A DNA stretch of 64,000 nucleotides from Effrenium voratum (GCA_963377175.1 CAUJNA010003238.1:74598-138597), one strand, 5' to 3'; numbered from the stretch's first letter, positions 30,929 to 41,787 are shown. Numbers and translations are program-made. The notes: a model not told the origin generated them from the sequence alone.

Positions 30929-31500
30929 TCACACGCCTGTTTGAAGACCTCGTGAAGCAACATGAAGCAACATGAAGAAACCAAGCAGCAAATATGCACC
31001 ATCACTTAACGGCTCTTTCCCGCCAACCAAGTCCAACAAGCAGACCCAACGGGTGCCGCATGCCCCAGCCATTTCCCCAGATCCGGGCGGCTGCAGGCGT
31101 TGGTAGCTCGCCCCGGGTTCGGCGACGAAAGAGCTCGACCTAGGGCCGAGCCAAACGGCCACCCTCCCGGTCGTTTCAAGCAACCTGGAACTCTCTGGCC
31201 AAAAACCAAAGGAACGGAAACTCCGACCGCTTGGGCTTCTTCGGGTTCCCTTCAGGTTCTCAGGGGGAAAACCCACCAACATCTTCCTGTATCTTTCTGA
31301 ACGCAGCCAATGCAAGATTCAATCGTGGACATCAGCCCCAAAAACGGCATGCGACGAATCCTGACAGGTGTACCAAAACAACGACATGGCAGGTTTCGAT
31401 GGTTTGGTCAAGAAATTACATAAAACCTTGAAGGCTAGGGCTCCAACCGCAGGAGGCCCTTGCAAACACTGTGACAATGTCCTGGCTGCCTTCATCCGCC
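30929..31500 (-). CDS. Two-exon C-terminal gene model, about 146 codons
   Basis: On the minus strand, exon 1 (31500-31427) lies between CTTCTTGTCAAG| and CTTCAAG|GTTTTA and reads ADEGSQDIVTVFARASCGWS. It leaves one base, which fits exon 2 (31296-30929) after TTGGCTGCGTTCAG|. Exon 2 continues 121 codons to TGA with RSFRSFGFWPESSRLLETTG, GRVAVWLGPRSSSFVAEPGA and a hydrophobic AYLLLGFFMLLHVA near the end. The intron is 130 nt. The phase match and length support it. A plus-strand frame (31368-31505) competes over exon 1. Unknown family; possibly a membrane-anchored tail. Confidence 0.45.
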
Positions 31501-32462
31501 CTTGACAAGAAGTGATCCGCACCAGGGCTGGGCCCCGTTTGAATTTCCACCGCACCCGCCGCCACCGGGGCACTCCAACACTAAAATAGTTCTAAAGTCT
31601 GACGTGGGCATCCGGGACCATCCCTACTTCGTACGGCCCGTTCGGCAGAACCATTTCCCGTACAAACTGCCAATTCATTTCAAATCCAGCCGAAGTATTT
31701 CCTGCAGAATTCAGCTTTGTCTAGTTGCTTCTTCAATCACGCAAAATGGCCAACACATGCCTTCTCCTGCAGACCACCTTCTTCCCCACAGAAGAAGGGT
31801 TTTTTAATCCAACGTTAACATTGCGAAGGACTGGTCTTCGCATGAAGATGGTGTCTTTATTGACCTCATGTGCCCCAGTGTTGCGTCATTGGGAGGCCGA
31901 TCCTTTGCCACACTTTGCGGGTCAAGTTGGCATACCCCCACAAGGAAACCTACACCTTTAGAAACTTGCCTATGCCCTTAAAGACTAAGGCAGTCCAAGA
32001 GCAGCCTGAGTCCGAACTGTTTCCCTATGTACATTTCTTGGAAGCAAATCGGTGGCCGCAGTTCCCTCGTCAGACGATGTGCGTAGCTGGAGAAGAGCTT
32101 CAGGGTGTCGTCGGAGCACTTTCCTGGCCGATGGACAGTTTGCTCTCGACTTGTAGAAGAGCTATGCTGCCTGCAACTCTGAAAAAGACACGAAGACATC
32201 AGTTTTCTGGTTGAAGTGGAGGCTAAATCCCAAGCTTCGTGGGGGGTTGGCTCAATAACCCAAACCTTTCTTTGGAACATCTTTCCAAGTCAAGGACAAA
32301 GGGCCTGTAGCTTACCAAGACCCATTTAACTCCTATATCGTCCGCATGCGCAAGGGAAACCCGCATTGGGACACGATGGAACCACAGTCTGAGCTTAGGC
32401 GCTTCCGCACAGGCGTCAGCGGGCCGCTTCGTCTGGCTGCTCATCTCTTGCTTTCATTTGAG

Positions 32463-32844
32463 ATGCGCTGAGACGGCCTGCGCGAAAGAACTGTTTAAGC
32501 ATATCCTCACTCTGGGCAGGGCACTGGAGGCTCTGGGGGCTCTGAGGGAACATCGGGAACCTCAAATACACCCCCAAACGAATTGGGCAGCTTCGGCATT
32601 TCACTCACGCAATGTGCTGTCCAGTCTAGATTTGCTTCTTGAAGAAACTTGCCCCCAATGTGACCCGCCCGAGCACGTCCGGCAAGGCTTCTTGGGCTTG
32701 TGTGCTATGTTGCCAACTTAGAGGCGGCTCGGCCATTGCGAGGTTCAGGCATCTGAAAGCTTCTTCCCGCTTTGCCCGGGCTCACACGGCCCTTGTTGCC
32801 AAAGGCTGTACAAGAGTGACTTCTCTGAGAGACTGGCTAGCTGA
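32463..32844 (+). CDS. Long exon-like island with one in-frame TAG or a 45-nt intron
   Basis: ATCTCTTGCTTTCATTTGAG| is a strong acceptor. The frame reads CAKELFKHILTLGRALEALG, then SSLDLLLEETCPQCDPPEH, to TAG at 32718-32720. The same frame then continues RRLGHCEVQASESFFPLCPG to TGA at 32842-32844. A CAC|GTCCGG donor and CAACTTAG| acceptor would remove 45 nt and the TAG in phase. Third positions are strongly G/C. The CPQCDPPEH part resembles half of a metal-binding site, but no family is clear. Confidence 0.48.
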
Positions 32845-33289
32845 CCGAAAAAAACTCGCCCAAGGACCAACACGAAAAAGCCGTCCAAACCGTTTTTGAG
32901 CAGTTTGCCAACTCAAACGGGTTAGTTCTAAGTGTGGGATTGACCAAAACATTGGGAGAAAGGCTCCTAACAACTCCCCCAGATTGATTTTGGTGGGGGA
33001 ATTGGATTCCAGCGGGCGCGCAAGTCTAACCCCAAATGAAACCCATCCTGTCCAGAAACGTAAACGGGATTCCAAGGAACCCCCGTTTTCAAGCAGTCCA
33101 ATCCGGGGCGGATGTGGATTCTTCTGGATGTCAAAGGCTCCCAAAAATTGCTACAGGGCGCAATTTTCCCTTTGGTTTCCCTATGCAAACGCATGGGTTC
33201 TCGAAAGCCACAAAGAAAGGGAGTGCTGAGTTTTGACCACGGCACATATGTTCTAGTCCACGGGAAGATGGGGCTTGTCTAGCTTGGGC

Positions 33290-33455
33290 TCAAGTGAAGG
33301 GTCGCAATCCACCTGCGCCCTTGAATGATTCGCACACGTAGGATTGACCGACCTGAATCAAAGGATCCCTCATGTCGGTCGTTTCACCCGCAGGGGTGAG
33401 CTCATACCATGTACAGAGCTCTATGGGTGCGTCTTGTTCAGAGCTGGCACTACAC
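33290..33455 (-). CDS. Terminal exon candidate
   Basis: On the minus strand, CTGCCAAAATAG| (exon from 33455) precedes 54 codons and TGA. Segments: SSEQDAPIELCTWYELTPAG and MRDPLIQVGQSYVCESFKGA. The composition is convincing on this strand. The acceptor is only fair. Function unknown. Confidence 0.43.
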
Positions 33456-34088
33456 CTATTTTGGCAGTCACTGTGCATTGAAACCGAAGGGAAGCCGACG
33501 CAACCATTTCATGGGCAAGTCATGTATGCCATGATTCCTGTTGGTCCAGCCGCCACAGGGAGGACAAGGTATCTGGCGCCCCCGAAAACAAAGAAATATT
33601 GAAATATACTTTTATATACCTAGGACACAAAACAAACAAAGCATGGGTCGTGCGCCAGCGGCAATTTGTCTGAAGTAATCGGAGAAATTGAAACAACCCA
33701 ACAAAAGAATAAGCGCATAACCCCATGGGCGCTAAGACGCGCTAAGCAGCGATCTAAAGCATAAACTTATGGTGAGCTGAAGTCAGCCAAAATCACGCTT
33801 GTCCCAGTTTGCCAAGAACCGTACAGAATTTGGTGGTTTCTCAAAATGGGGGAACCGTTCTCGGAGGGCGTTAAAGAGGGACCAAAAGGACACCAGCGAC
33901 TTGCAGGAATCGGTCCCAAGTTTGTTAAACCCCCCCCCCCCTCCACAGTGCAAACTGACATCTTGCCAAAGCTTGGCGAGACACCTTGTTTTTGGGAACA
34001 CCGTGTTACCATGGCTGCACAAAATCCTGCTGGTGGTGGTGTGCCCCGGAATTCATATAGTCTCACTCATCCCAACTCGGCAAATGGC

Positions 34089-34175
34089 CGCGTCTTTTTT
34101 AGAGGACCCCCCAAAACGAATATTTCAGCTTTCCTTTTGGTTCCCTTTGAAACCAAACAAAGACCCACAATTGCC
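34089..34175. mobile_element. Family F MITE
   Basis: CGCGTCTTTTTTAGAGGACC and CCCCAAAACG, then TTTCCTTTTGGTTCCCTTTG and AAACCAAACAAAGACCCAC. Moderately decayed. Confidence 0.65.
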
Positions 34176-34279
34176 ACTATGTTTTTAGCAGGGAGTCACC
34201 TCAAAAGTGATTTGTGGGCATGAATCCCCACCCAAGTGGTGTCCACCAAAGGGTCCCCAAAAAATAGATCATACCCATC

Positions 34280-34400
34280 TCCGCTATCGTTACGTGGTTT
34301 GTTTGTTGGGGCTTCTGGTCACCGAATTCCCAACTGGACGGAGCCCAGCCCGCTCCTTCACGATGCCGCTGCTGCATGAAGCTCACACACCGGGTGAACC
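34280..34400 (-). CDS. Possible exon between two MITEs
   Basis: A minus-strand frame containing SFMQQRHREGAGWAPSSWEF lies between family F copies at 34.1 and 34.5 kb. Junctions are not clear. The plus strand is open too. Confidence 0.22.
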
Positions 34401-34488
34401 TCGCCCAAAGAAGCCCCCCCCCTCCCAGGTTAGGTTCATCGGGGAAATGAAGCCAATGGACCATTCTCGTATGGAATTGTTCATTGGT

Positions 34489-34605
34489 CCATGTGGGTCT
34501 GTCTTTCTGTTGTGGAACCGCTCTTTGGTTGGTTTTAAAGGGAAGCCAACCGGAAAACTGGTTTGCCCTCTTGTCTTTTTGTTTTTTTTTGGGGGGTCCA
34601 GTTTT
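34489..34605. mobile_element. Family F MITE
   Basis: CATGTGGGTCTGTCTTTCTG at the left, TTGGTTGGTTTTAAAGGGAA in the centre, and a T-rich right part running into GGGGGGTCC. Confidence 0.65.
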
Positions 34606-34688
34606 GCAGCTCTGCATGAGGAAACACGTAGACTGGGCCTGCCTTCAAAAGTCGCAAACCGAAGTAGAAGCCCACGAAGACTGCTTAA

Positions 34689-34832
34689 TGTTGACCCCGG
34701 ATTAATAAACCCCTGTGTATTCATATGGGGGTGTCCCTGGTTTTAGTGGGGATTTATCACTTTTGGAGGGGAACACCCCCATATTCATAAACACGGGTGT
34801 ATTCATCAGGGGTTATTAATCCGGGGTCAACA
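34689..34832. mobile_element. Family A MITE with TTAA duplication, copy A2
   Basis: A 144-bp element with ends TGTTGACCCCGGATTAATAAA and ATTAATCCGGGGTCAACA. TTAA at the left (34685-34688), TTAG at the right (34833-34836). The interior GGGGGTGTCCCTGG and GAGGGGAACACCCCC is shared with the 9.6 kb copy. Confidence 0.85.
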
Positions 34833-34969
34833 TTAGGATCTTGTTTGTTTGTGATTGTCCTCATCCATTTCGGTTGGCCAGCTGTTGAACAACAACCTTC
34901 ACTGCCGAACATGCCGGCCGGTGAGCAAGCGGTCGATGCCAGAACATATGGCTACGATTTTTTTGAGGG

Positions 34970-35580
34970 TCTGTAACGCGCGACGCGCCTCACGGAGGTC
35001 TGTAACGGAGGTCCCTGTTACGCAGGTCTGTAACGGGAAAACATGTCTTGACAAGTATCAGTATCAGTAGCACAATGTAGCGCAGAACAACGAAGAGCAG
35101 CAGCTCCCGCTCGAACCTCGCAACTCTTCTGCACAAGCGCAGTACGCAAAGCACGCCTCCGCAGCCCCAGCTTAAAATTTGCAACTGCCGACACAAAGCC
35201 AAGCGATGGCAAAAAGGGGGGTCACTGGCCCAGCCTGGGGTTGGGTCTGTAACGAGGTATGCAACGGCTATGTAACGAGGTCTGTAACGAGGCGCGAAGC
35301 AAAGCGCAGTCTGCAAAGCGCGCCTCCGCAGCTCCAGCTTGATTGCAGCTATTCCACGCAAGCCACGCTGCGGCAAAAAGGGGGGTTGCCGGCCCGGGCT
35401 GGGGTTGGGTTTGTAATGAGGTATGTAGCGAGGGGCATGCAACCAGCCAAGCGGTTTGCTCATCTGAGGTGTGTAGCGAGGGTGGGTAACGAGGGGTGTG
35501 TAACGAGCCAGCGGGTCTTGTTACAGAGGTCTGTAACGAGGTCTGTAACGAATGCCCGCCGCGGCTCTGTTGCAGACCCC
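34970..35580. repeat. GTCTGTAACGAGG repeat block
   Basis: More than a dozen variants of GTCTGTAACGAGG and GTATGTAACGAGG cluster around two ~130-bp direct repeats. These repeats (about 35130-35240 and 35300-35410) share GCGCCTCCGCAGC, CCAGCTT and GGCAAAAAGGGGGGT. Plus-strand translation gives repeated SVTRSVT-like peptides; minus gives RYRP and TSLQTS. No known repeat family recognised. It could be a decayed minisatellite. Confidence 0.8.
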
Positions 35581-35601
35581 TCAAAAACATTCACGGCCAT
35601 A

Positions 35602-36399
35602 TTATTGCAAGAAGAACATGGGACCCTGTGAGATCCCGGCAAATTTATTGGGTGTTGTGATTGCCATCTGGTTCGTCCACTTGCAATATTTCGGGCATCT
35701 ATAGCGCAAGTTGTGTTGAGCAAGGGGCAGGGCACCATCCCTGCAACAGTTCCGGGCCACTGTTTTGATGTTTGTTGTAACTACAAAGCTCAGCCAGCAT
35801 CTGGTTCCTGAGATGCCTTGGTTGATGGGCCTTCCCAAAAAGAAGTTGACCCTTGGCTCCATTAGGGAGGCGTCAAACTTGGCTATGAACCCCAGGGGCC
35901 CTGTTGGCAATCTGAATTCGGGGACGTGACCAACATGAAACCAACTGCTTGGGATCCTAGTTTGACACATTTCCATGTTGCCCAACCAGACACCGCCAAC
36001 AAATTTCCCAGCGGACGTTGAGGCGACCACACCCCAATCTTGCTGAAGAGGATCTCCTCGCGCGAAGCGGCGATGGGAACCTTCCGAGTGCCCTGAAAGC
36101 GGATCCCCATCAACTCGGCCTATGAACCGAATTGCAACCGCCTCGATCCAAGTGGACAAAAGCCACCTGAGGCTACACGATCTTCGAAGGGAATGTCTCT
36201 GATTCTGTAAAAATACATATTTTGGACTTGCATTCGGGATCTCAAGGAGATGTGAACACACACACACACATGTTGTTTTGCGCAAGTTGTTGAACACAAG
36301 CTGCATGGCAAGTGCCCTCAATAGGATCTCAACGTCACTTTGCGTGCCAAGATGTGAGAGATAATGTTTGCCAGTGGCAACTGCGATGGCTAGCCACAC
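35602..36399 (-). CDS. 265-codon ORF of unknown function
   Basis: A single uninterrupted frame on the minus strand, including EILLRALAMQLVFNNLRKTT, GKFVGGVWLGNMEMCQTRIP and PLGFIAKFDASLMEPRVNFF. Such length is unlikely by chance in this composition. Codon third positions are not strongly biased and I see no conserved motif. It could be an intron-poor gene, a retrogene or a transposon fragment. A CACACA run lies inside it. Confidence 0.3.
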   Translation of the reverse strand: MWLAIAVATGKHYLSHLGTQSDVEILLRALAMQLVFNNLRKTTCVCVCSHLLEIPNASPKYVFLQNQRHSLRRSCSLRWLLSTWIEAVAIRFIGRVDGDPLSGHSEGSHRRFARGDPLQQDWGVVASTSAGKFVGGVWLGNMEMCQTRIPSSWFHVGHVPEFRLPTGPLGFIAKFDASLMEPRVNFFLGRPINQGISGTRCWLSFVVTTNIKTVARNCCRDGALPLAQHNLRYRCPKYCKWTNQMAITTPNKFAGISQGPMFFLQ

Positions 36400-37328
36400 G
36401 AAAACAAAATTCTAATTCTACTCCAGCTATCAACACGCCGCTTGTCTTTCACGACAAGCAACCCAGCCCTCCATCCATTCGTTCGCGTTTAGGTTGCAAT
36501 ACTGGATTGCGTGTACCTGGGAAATATTTATCCACCTGTGACGTTAGGGAAAGCCAACATTGGTTTTTGCTCAGCATAAAGGATGACAGGTGTTCTTCCA
36601 AATGGTTTGCCCTTTGGTTTCTCTTTGGTTAAACCGCGGCCAAAACGCGCCCCAAGAAAAACTGTGCCCAACCCATTTGACGCCAGAGAGAGGGCTTAGC
36701 GCAGTCAACCAGCGATGGATGAAATCACATGAAATACTTGACCGCGTTTTGCGGAAATAGTCTGGTCATTTCACACAGCGGACCCCTTGCGACAAACTCA
36801 GGGAAACACGTCGTGCAAAGCACTGAGATGCTCCTCCAAGGAAAAGTCGGCGACACTGTCACCTGGGCAAGGACCAGGGGCTAGGGTTGTCTGGGTCTGT
36901 AAACTGGACGGTTTTGATCTCCCTGCAAAATAGCCACCAAAGGGTACCGGGGGTACCGGTAAAACGGCACTCCCATCAAACTCCCCTGAGTCTCTAAGCT
37001 GTTGAAAAGACTTGATAAGACCTACGTCGGAGGGGTCGCCTAAACCAGTTCCAACAAATGGGTGCTAAAATGATCTGCTACACATACATGATTGACCTTT
37101 GGTGCAAGCTGGAACCAGTTGAATACAACCCGTTTAGGGCTCCCTGACATTCTTCAGTTGCGTATAGTTGTGTTCCAAAAGTTGCAGAGTTGCGCGCCAT
37201 TGTGCGCTCACGGTGCACCGGCATACGTTCTATCAGGGTGAGCCTACTACCGGCGCCGTGTTAGCTCAATCCACAGGAGTCGAACGCCGTAGCCATAAGT
37301 TCCTAGCCAAACCTACACAAATGCAATC

Positions 37329-38126
37329 ATGTGGTCGAGCTATTATGTCGTGCTGACCGAATACGCACATGCTTCTTTTCTCCGCACGGCCACAGCTACA
37401 AAGCCACGATGTTGCCTGAAGCGTCTCCAAAATACCACAGGAGCCTTGAATTTTCCAGTAGTTTACGTGGGCACAGAAACGCACCCAGGCTTGCCATTGG
37501 GCTTGAACGAGCCATCCAAAATTGGAATTAACTATTGTTCACCTTATCAAACTAAAGGAGCAAGAAGGATTGAACTTGAACAAGCAAGGGTTAAGGAGCG
37601 ACTGTTGCTCAAAGTCCAACTTTTAGCGGGTTACATGGAAACCCCCACGAAACCAGCTAAAAAAGCAACAAATATTTTTGAAGCGGATGGCTGGGAACCA
37701 CCAAGTTCGTTAGGACCTTGCTTCAACCACTTTTCCGAGACGCAACTCCCGCCTGTCTCGCGGCTCTCCGGCGGCGCCGCTGAGGTGTCAGGATACGGGC
37801 TGCGCCCGCCTCCAGCGCCTTCAGGGTTCGGAAGCTTGTCCCAATGGATGCAAAACCTCAGGTGGATGGACCAAATCCTGCGATTGGTTTGTGGATCCAG
37901 GGCTTCCATCCCAAGAAGCTTGTTTGTCCCAGGGCTTCATCCAGGGAAAGTGGATGTCCATCCACATGCTTCCAACAACCGGCGTGTTGTTTCCCTGAGA
38001 CCTGGGCTGCTTCACATTCAGGCCTCCCCGACCCAAGAAATCCGCGCGGAAGAAGAAGCGCTGCTGGCATACAGCTCCAACACCTCAGGCCATGGAAACC
38101 AAATGCGCGGATCCCTGAAACCATAG
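37329..38126 (+). CDS. 265-codon ORF of unknown function
   Basis: Includes RRIELEQARVKERLLLKVQL, then proline-rich LRPPPAPSGFGSL. The minus strand is also open over 37631-37909 and reads protein-like sequence there. The frame runs through an inverted-repeat pair (37859-37962). Function unknown. Confidence 0.25.
   Translation: MWSSYYVVLTEYAHASFLRTATATKPRCCLKRLQNTTGALNFPVVYVGTETHPGLPLGLNEPSKIGINYCSPYQTKGARRIELEQARVKERLLLKVQLLAGYMETPTKPAKKATNIFEADGWEPPSSLGPCFNHFSETQLPPVSRLSGGAAEVSGYGLRPPPAPSGFGSLSQWMQNLRWMDQILRLVCGSRASIPRSLFVPGLHPGKVDVHPHASNNRRVVSLRPGLLHIQASPTQEIRAEEEALLAYSSNTSGHGNQMRGSLKP
37859..37962. mobile_element. Diverged family H-like inverted repeat
   Basis: GGTGGATGGACCAAATCCTGC at the left resembles the perfect inverted repeat of the 41.6 kb element. 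GTGGATGTCCATCCACATG lies at the right. Probably an old relative. Confidence 0.4.
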
Positions 38127-39044
38127 CTTTCTTCGCCCTGGGCTCTCTGCGAAACTTGGGTTCTTGGAATCATAAGCATGCGCAATGGGTGAAGCAACTC
38201 CAAGCTTTCAAGCGTTTTCCACGGTAGCCTTGGTAAAGATAAACAAGAGGTCAACCCAATTCCACGATTTGTTGGCCCCGTTTCACCCGGGTCAAATGGG
38301 GGCCACAGGCGCTGGCCGCCAAAAACCCGCGCGGGTTCCCCGCCCAGCGGTTTTGAAATGCTTGTGCTTGGAACCATGGACTCCTCTTCTGCCTTTCGTC
38401 CCAGGAAAAGTTGGCAGCAGAAACCCTGACAGTCCAAACCCAAAAGGACACGGCATTATCTTAATGCCTGATCTGAGGACTTGTTGATTACTACGATACT
38501 GCAACTCAGAGAATCTCTGGGATTGAACTTCGAAAAAAACGTCTATTCTCAGGATCGTCGTTTGAAGAGATACCTTGAAATGGTTTGCTCCCTGGTGTCT
38601 TTCTCAGTAAGCCAAGAGAGCTGCAGTGTGCATACATCTGCGCATGGAAAAAATGACAAATGAATGTATGCTATCAAAGTCTGCCTATGCACGCATGATT
38701 CACTGGGCTGAAACAACAGCTAGTACACGATACAGCGATGTGCAATATTAAGAAGTTTCGCCCGTAATGGAACATGTATTGCAGCCCCTAAATTGAAGCG
38801 AACCCACCCATAAGCACATGGTTGATGCGACCTCTGCCTAGGTGCAACTTTAAGCGGTTATCTGTATCTTGTGGCCGCGAAAGTCTTCCGTGGCGCGACC
38901 TACAAGTTGCCAAGTTTGTGCCGCTCAGCTACGCCAGTGGTACCGAATAACACATTAACTCAAATTCCCAGAGAATCACCCTCTTGTTGTTCTTGCTCAG
39001 AGACCCGCATTTTACAGGCTACCCGATGTGTTTAGTGCTATGGC

Positions 39045-39120
39045 ATCACCTTGGTGACCCCTTTTTGGTTGGCTTTTGAACCGAAGCCACCAGGAGAACC
39101 AGCCATTTCGGGGCCCCCCG
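39045..39120. mobile_element. Family F MITE
   Basis: TTGGTGACCCCTTTTTGGTTG, TTTTGAACCGAAGCCACCAGG and CAGCCATTTCGGGGCCCCCC. Confidence 0.6.
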
Positions 39121-39232
39121 CCGCCGGAGCGCTCGAGGTTCTGCTCGACCCGGGAGATCGGCATGTAAAGGTCCCAGCCTGAGCCCATTGCCGGTGTGAC
39201 CAATGGATCTAAAGTCAGAAGTTGGCCCAGAG

Positions 39233-39346
39233 GTTACAATGGGTTCCACTTTTTGACGTCAGGGTAGACTTAAACCAAGGGGTGGTCCATTACCCCCAAA
39301 AGAGGAACCCCTGGGTTTAAGTCCAACAAGTGGAACCCTGGGTTAC
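39233..39346. mobile_element. Inverted-repeat element, family I
   Basis: GGTTACAATGGGTTCCACTT at the left and AAGTGGAACCCTGGGTTAC at the right are inverted. GACTTAAACC and GGGTTTAAGTC form an inner pair. A weaker relative may lie at 60.2-60.35 kb. Confidence 0.6.
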
Positions 39347-39631
39347 AAACCAACCACAAGAAGGAACTGCTCCCGAACCGGATGGTTTATACATATAATT
39401 CGGGATAAATACCTCCGAGGTACATCTCGAACCCTTCCCAAATCCATCTTGCCCTTCAGTCTCACCGACGTGCGCCTTCTCTGTGGCCACTCTGAATCCA
39501 GGATACTTGCGTGCGTTGAGTAGATGACCGCGGATGGGGCAAATGAGCTACGCAAGCAGATTGTAGTGCATCAGACCACGTATTCATGAGAGCGTATGTC
39601 ATTTAAGCACCCATTGCAGACTAATTAACTG

Positions 39632-39636
<5 letters not shown>

Positions 39637-39665
<29 letters not shown>
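39637..39665. repeat. AT microsatellite
   Basis: About 14 AT units. Confidence 0.95.
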
Positions 39666-39667
<2 letters not shown>

Positions 39668-39969
39668 GTACCAGTAAGGCATGCCACCACATGCTTGCAA
39701 AGGTAAACAAGCCCTGCCAGAAACACAGTGCTGGCATAGTGCGCTGATAAGCAAACTAAACAAGCAAAGACAAGATTGGCTGGATTGTGCGTAAGCCTTG
39801 CAAATATGCCGGAGTGCAAATATTTGAAAGAACCTGAAAGTGCGGCAAGCTTGACGCAACATGTTGCTCCCATTCTTCAATTATTCTAAAGGAATATGCT
39901 GTACATCACCTGGCGAGAGGGGATTTCTATGAGAGATTCGTCCGGGGGGTTCGCCCAGTTCACCCCCTG

Positions 39970-40767
39970 GTGAGCTCTCCAGCACAAACAAACGCAGAAA
40001 TCGAGACCAGCTCAGTCAGTAGTGCCAAACGCTCACAAGCACCTTCAATTTGTTGGGGGTTGTCTTTAAATGAGGAGGCCCTCCCAAGCAAGATGGGTAG
40101 TTTCCTTTTGGTTCCCCCACTGAAAACAACCCTTTTCCCTAAAACGGGAACGTTAAAAATACAACCGGATACGATCCGCAGAATACAGCGCAAACAAGCA
40201 TTACCCCACTCGCTGATGGGATTGCGTTGCGCTTTCCCGTTACAACCAACTACCAGTAGCCAAGAGTCTTCCCACAGTTTTGGAGCCCCCCTATTTTTGA
40301 CACATTCCTATTTTAGGAGCCGACCCCATGCGTCTCCCTTTGGTCGCCGGACGCTCTTCAAGGATGACCTCTGCCAAGACCCTGGCAATAGCAACCACCT
40401 GGGCACGCACCGTCAGAACCCCAAACAAGCACCGTCAGAAAGCGACACTCTGATTTGCTCCTCACATCTCCTCACAATAGTCGACACTTCGTACAAGCGG
40501 AGTCTAATTTCCCAGAAAAATGTCATCAGTCGAAATTGCAAGCCTTTCCGTACTCGTTTCCTCAACGCTGTCAGTGATGATTGCGGCTCGACAGGAAAAT
40601 TGCCATGTCAGAATTCTCGCCCCGGGCCGGAACCAGGACTTCCCCGACGGCGTGCTGTTTGGATGACTATCGTCTGGCATAGTGGATTCACGGGGGCCGG
40701 AAACACTGCCTTGCTTGAGGGCCTGGGTCTTTCTGGATTTCCGGCTCCAGCCAAAGAAAAACACTAG
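39970..40767 (+). CDS. 265-codon ORF of unknown function
   Basis: Includes AEIETSSVSSAKRSQAPSIC and FLNAVSDDCGSTGKLPCQNS. Part (about 40075-40150) overlaps a family F-like sequence. No domain recognised. Its length is noteworthy, but transposon content weakens the case. Confidence 0.22.
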   Translation: MSSPAQTNAEIETSSVSSAKRSQAPSICWGLSLNEEALPSKMGSFLLVPPLKTTLFPKTGTLKIQPDTIRRIQRKQALPHSLMGLRCAFPLQPTTSSQESSHSFGAPLFLTHSYFRSRPHASPFGRRTLFKDDLCQDPGNSNHLGTHRQNPKQAPSESDTLICSSHLLTIVDTSYKRSLISQKNVISRNCKPFRTRFLNAVSDDCGSTGKLPCQNSRPGPEPGLPRRRAVWMTIVWHSGFTGAGNTALLEGLGLSGFPAPAKEKH

Positions 40768-41463
40768 GCCCTTGAGGAAGCCTTGTATTGTGCAAACAAA
40801 CACTGGTTCCAAACATGTGGCAGGAAGGGAGGTATGCCAAAAGATGCGCAAAGCGCGTGCGATTCGGTTCGGCCTGAATGAGTTGATCTCTTCATCTGAG
40901 TCAAACGCAAACAGTCATACACTGCTAATGTGGCTCGGCTGAAAACATGGACAACTCAGAATTCTGGTCAAACTATCGACTAGATCGATGAGCTGACAAA
41001 AGCGTCCCTAGTCACCGAAAATGCCCGAAATGAAAGGCGCATTGGGCGTTCGGGCAGCCCGAGATCAATCCCTCAAAGTAAAGTGCCTTGCGGGAGGTCT
41101 CATCACTGCCGCTTCCTGCAGCATATTTGTTGGCACAAGCACTTGAATATAATGTTCGGATTAAAATGGTACGGCAATCAAGAGCACGCGGCTTGCGAGC
41201 CAGTAGCCCTACTAGAATACTCGCACATTGTCAGAGTGCCAATCTCGGTTTTACAGCACCAAAGGTTTACCTGAACTGTGACAGTTTGCACCGCCTGGAA
41301 AGCAAGGCTATGCATCAAGCTATAGCTTGGTGAATTCATGTTCGGCACCGCTTACAACTCGCTGAAGCCAAGACCAATGGGAACCACTGCAGAATTCACT
41401 CACAGCAAAGCACCAAACCCCTTTTTGCTGGTCGACTTCGAATTGTTTGCGGCGGCAACTTAC

Positions 41464-41526
41464 CATAGGCCCACAACTCAGCGCCCTTGTAAACATCTGG
41501 CCAATTTGCCGCGCATAGGTGTCCTT
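41464..41526 (-). CDS. 63-nt exon beginning inside a MITE
   Basis: On the minus strand, GACCATTTTCTCCAG| inside the family B element at 41514-41620 is followed by 63 nt and a consensus donor CCTATG|GTAAGT. The frame (phase 0/0) reads KDTYARQIGQMFTRALSCGP. The first residues come from the element terminus GGACACCTATG, so the transposon end would be exonised. Both splice motifs are good. Confidence 0.36.
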
Positions 41527-41620
41527 CTGGAGAAAATGGTCCTGGTAAATGCGGCATAAAACCAATCTAAACCAGTGGAGCCCATCTATCTTCAACCAAT
41601 TGACCTAAAAAGGACACCTA
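41514..41620. mobile_element. Family B MITE, copy B2
   Basis: Ends CATAGGTGTCCTTCTGG and AAAAAGGACACCTA with the typical interior CTGGTAAATG and ACCAGTGGAGCCCATCTAT. The right end touches the family H element. No clear 8-bp duplication. Confidence 0.75.
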
Positions 41621-41754
41621 CTGTGGATGGACGAAATCCTGCACCACCTCAGAAGCCCTGGAATGATTCGATTCCCCAACGCAAACACCAACAAACGTTC
41701 TGGTTTCAACCATGGTTTCGTTTCGTGGTGCGGACGGATTTCGTCCATCCACAG
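41621..41754. mobile_element. Family H MITE with perfect 19-bp inverted repeats
   Basis: CTGTGGATGGACGAAATCC at 41621-41639 and its exact inverse at 41736-41754, flanked by TA on both sides. This fits a Tc1/mariner-like origin. The right flank is a TA-rich tract (41755-41787). It sits head-to-tail with family B copy B2, so one inserted at the edge of the other. Confidence 0.85.
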
Positions 41755-41787
41755 TATATATATATATATAATATATATATATATATG
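41755..41787. repeat. TA-rich microsatellite
   Basis: TATATA repeats with one phase break. Confidence 0.9.

Noticed and set aside
31368..31505. Plus-strand small ORF after CTGACAG with a CKHC motif
   Set aside because: It is antisense to the phase-consistent two-exon minus-strand model at 31500-30929, which I judge better supported.
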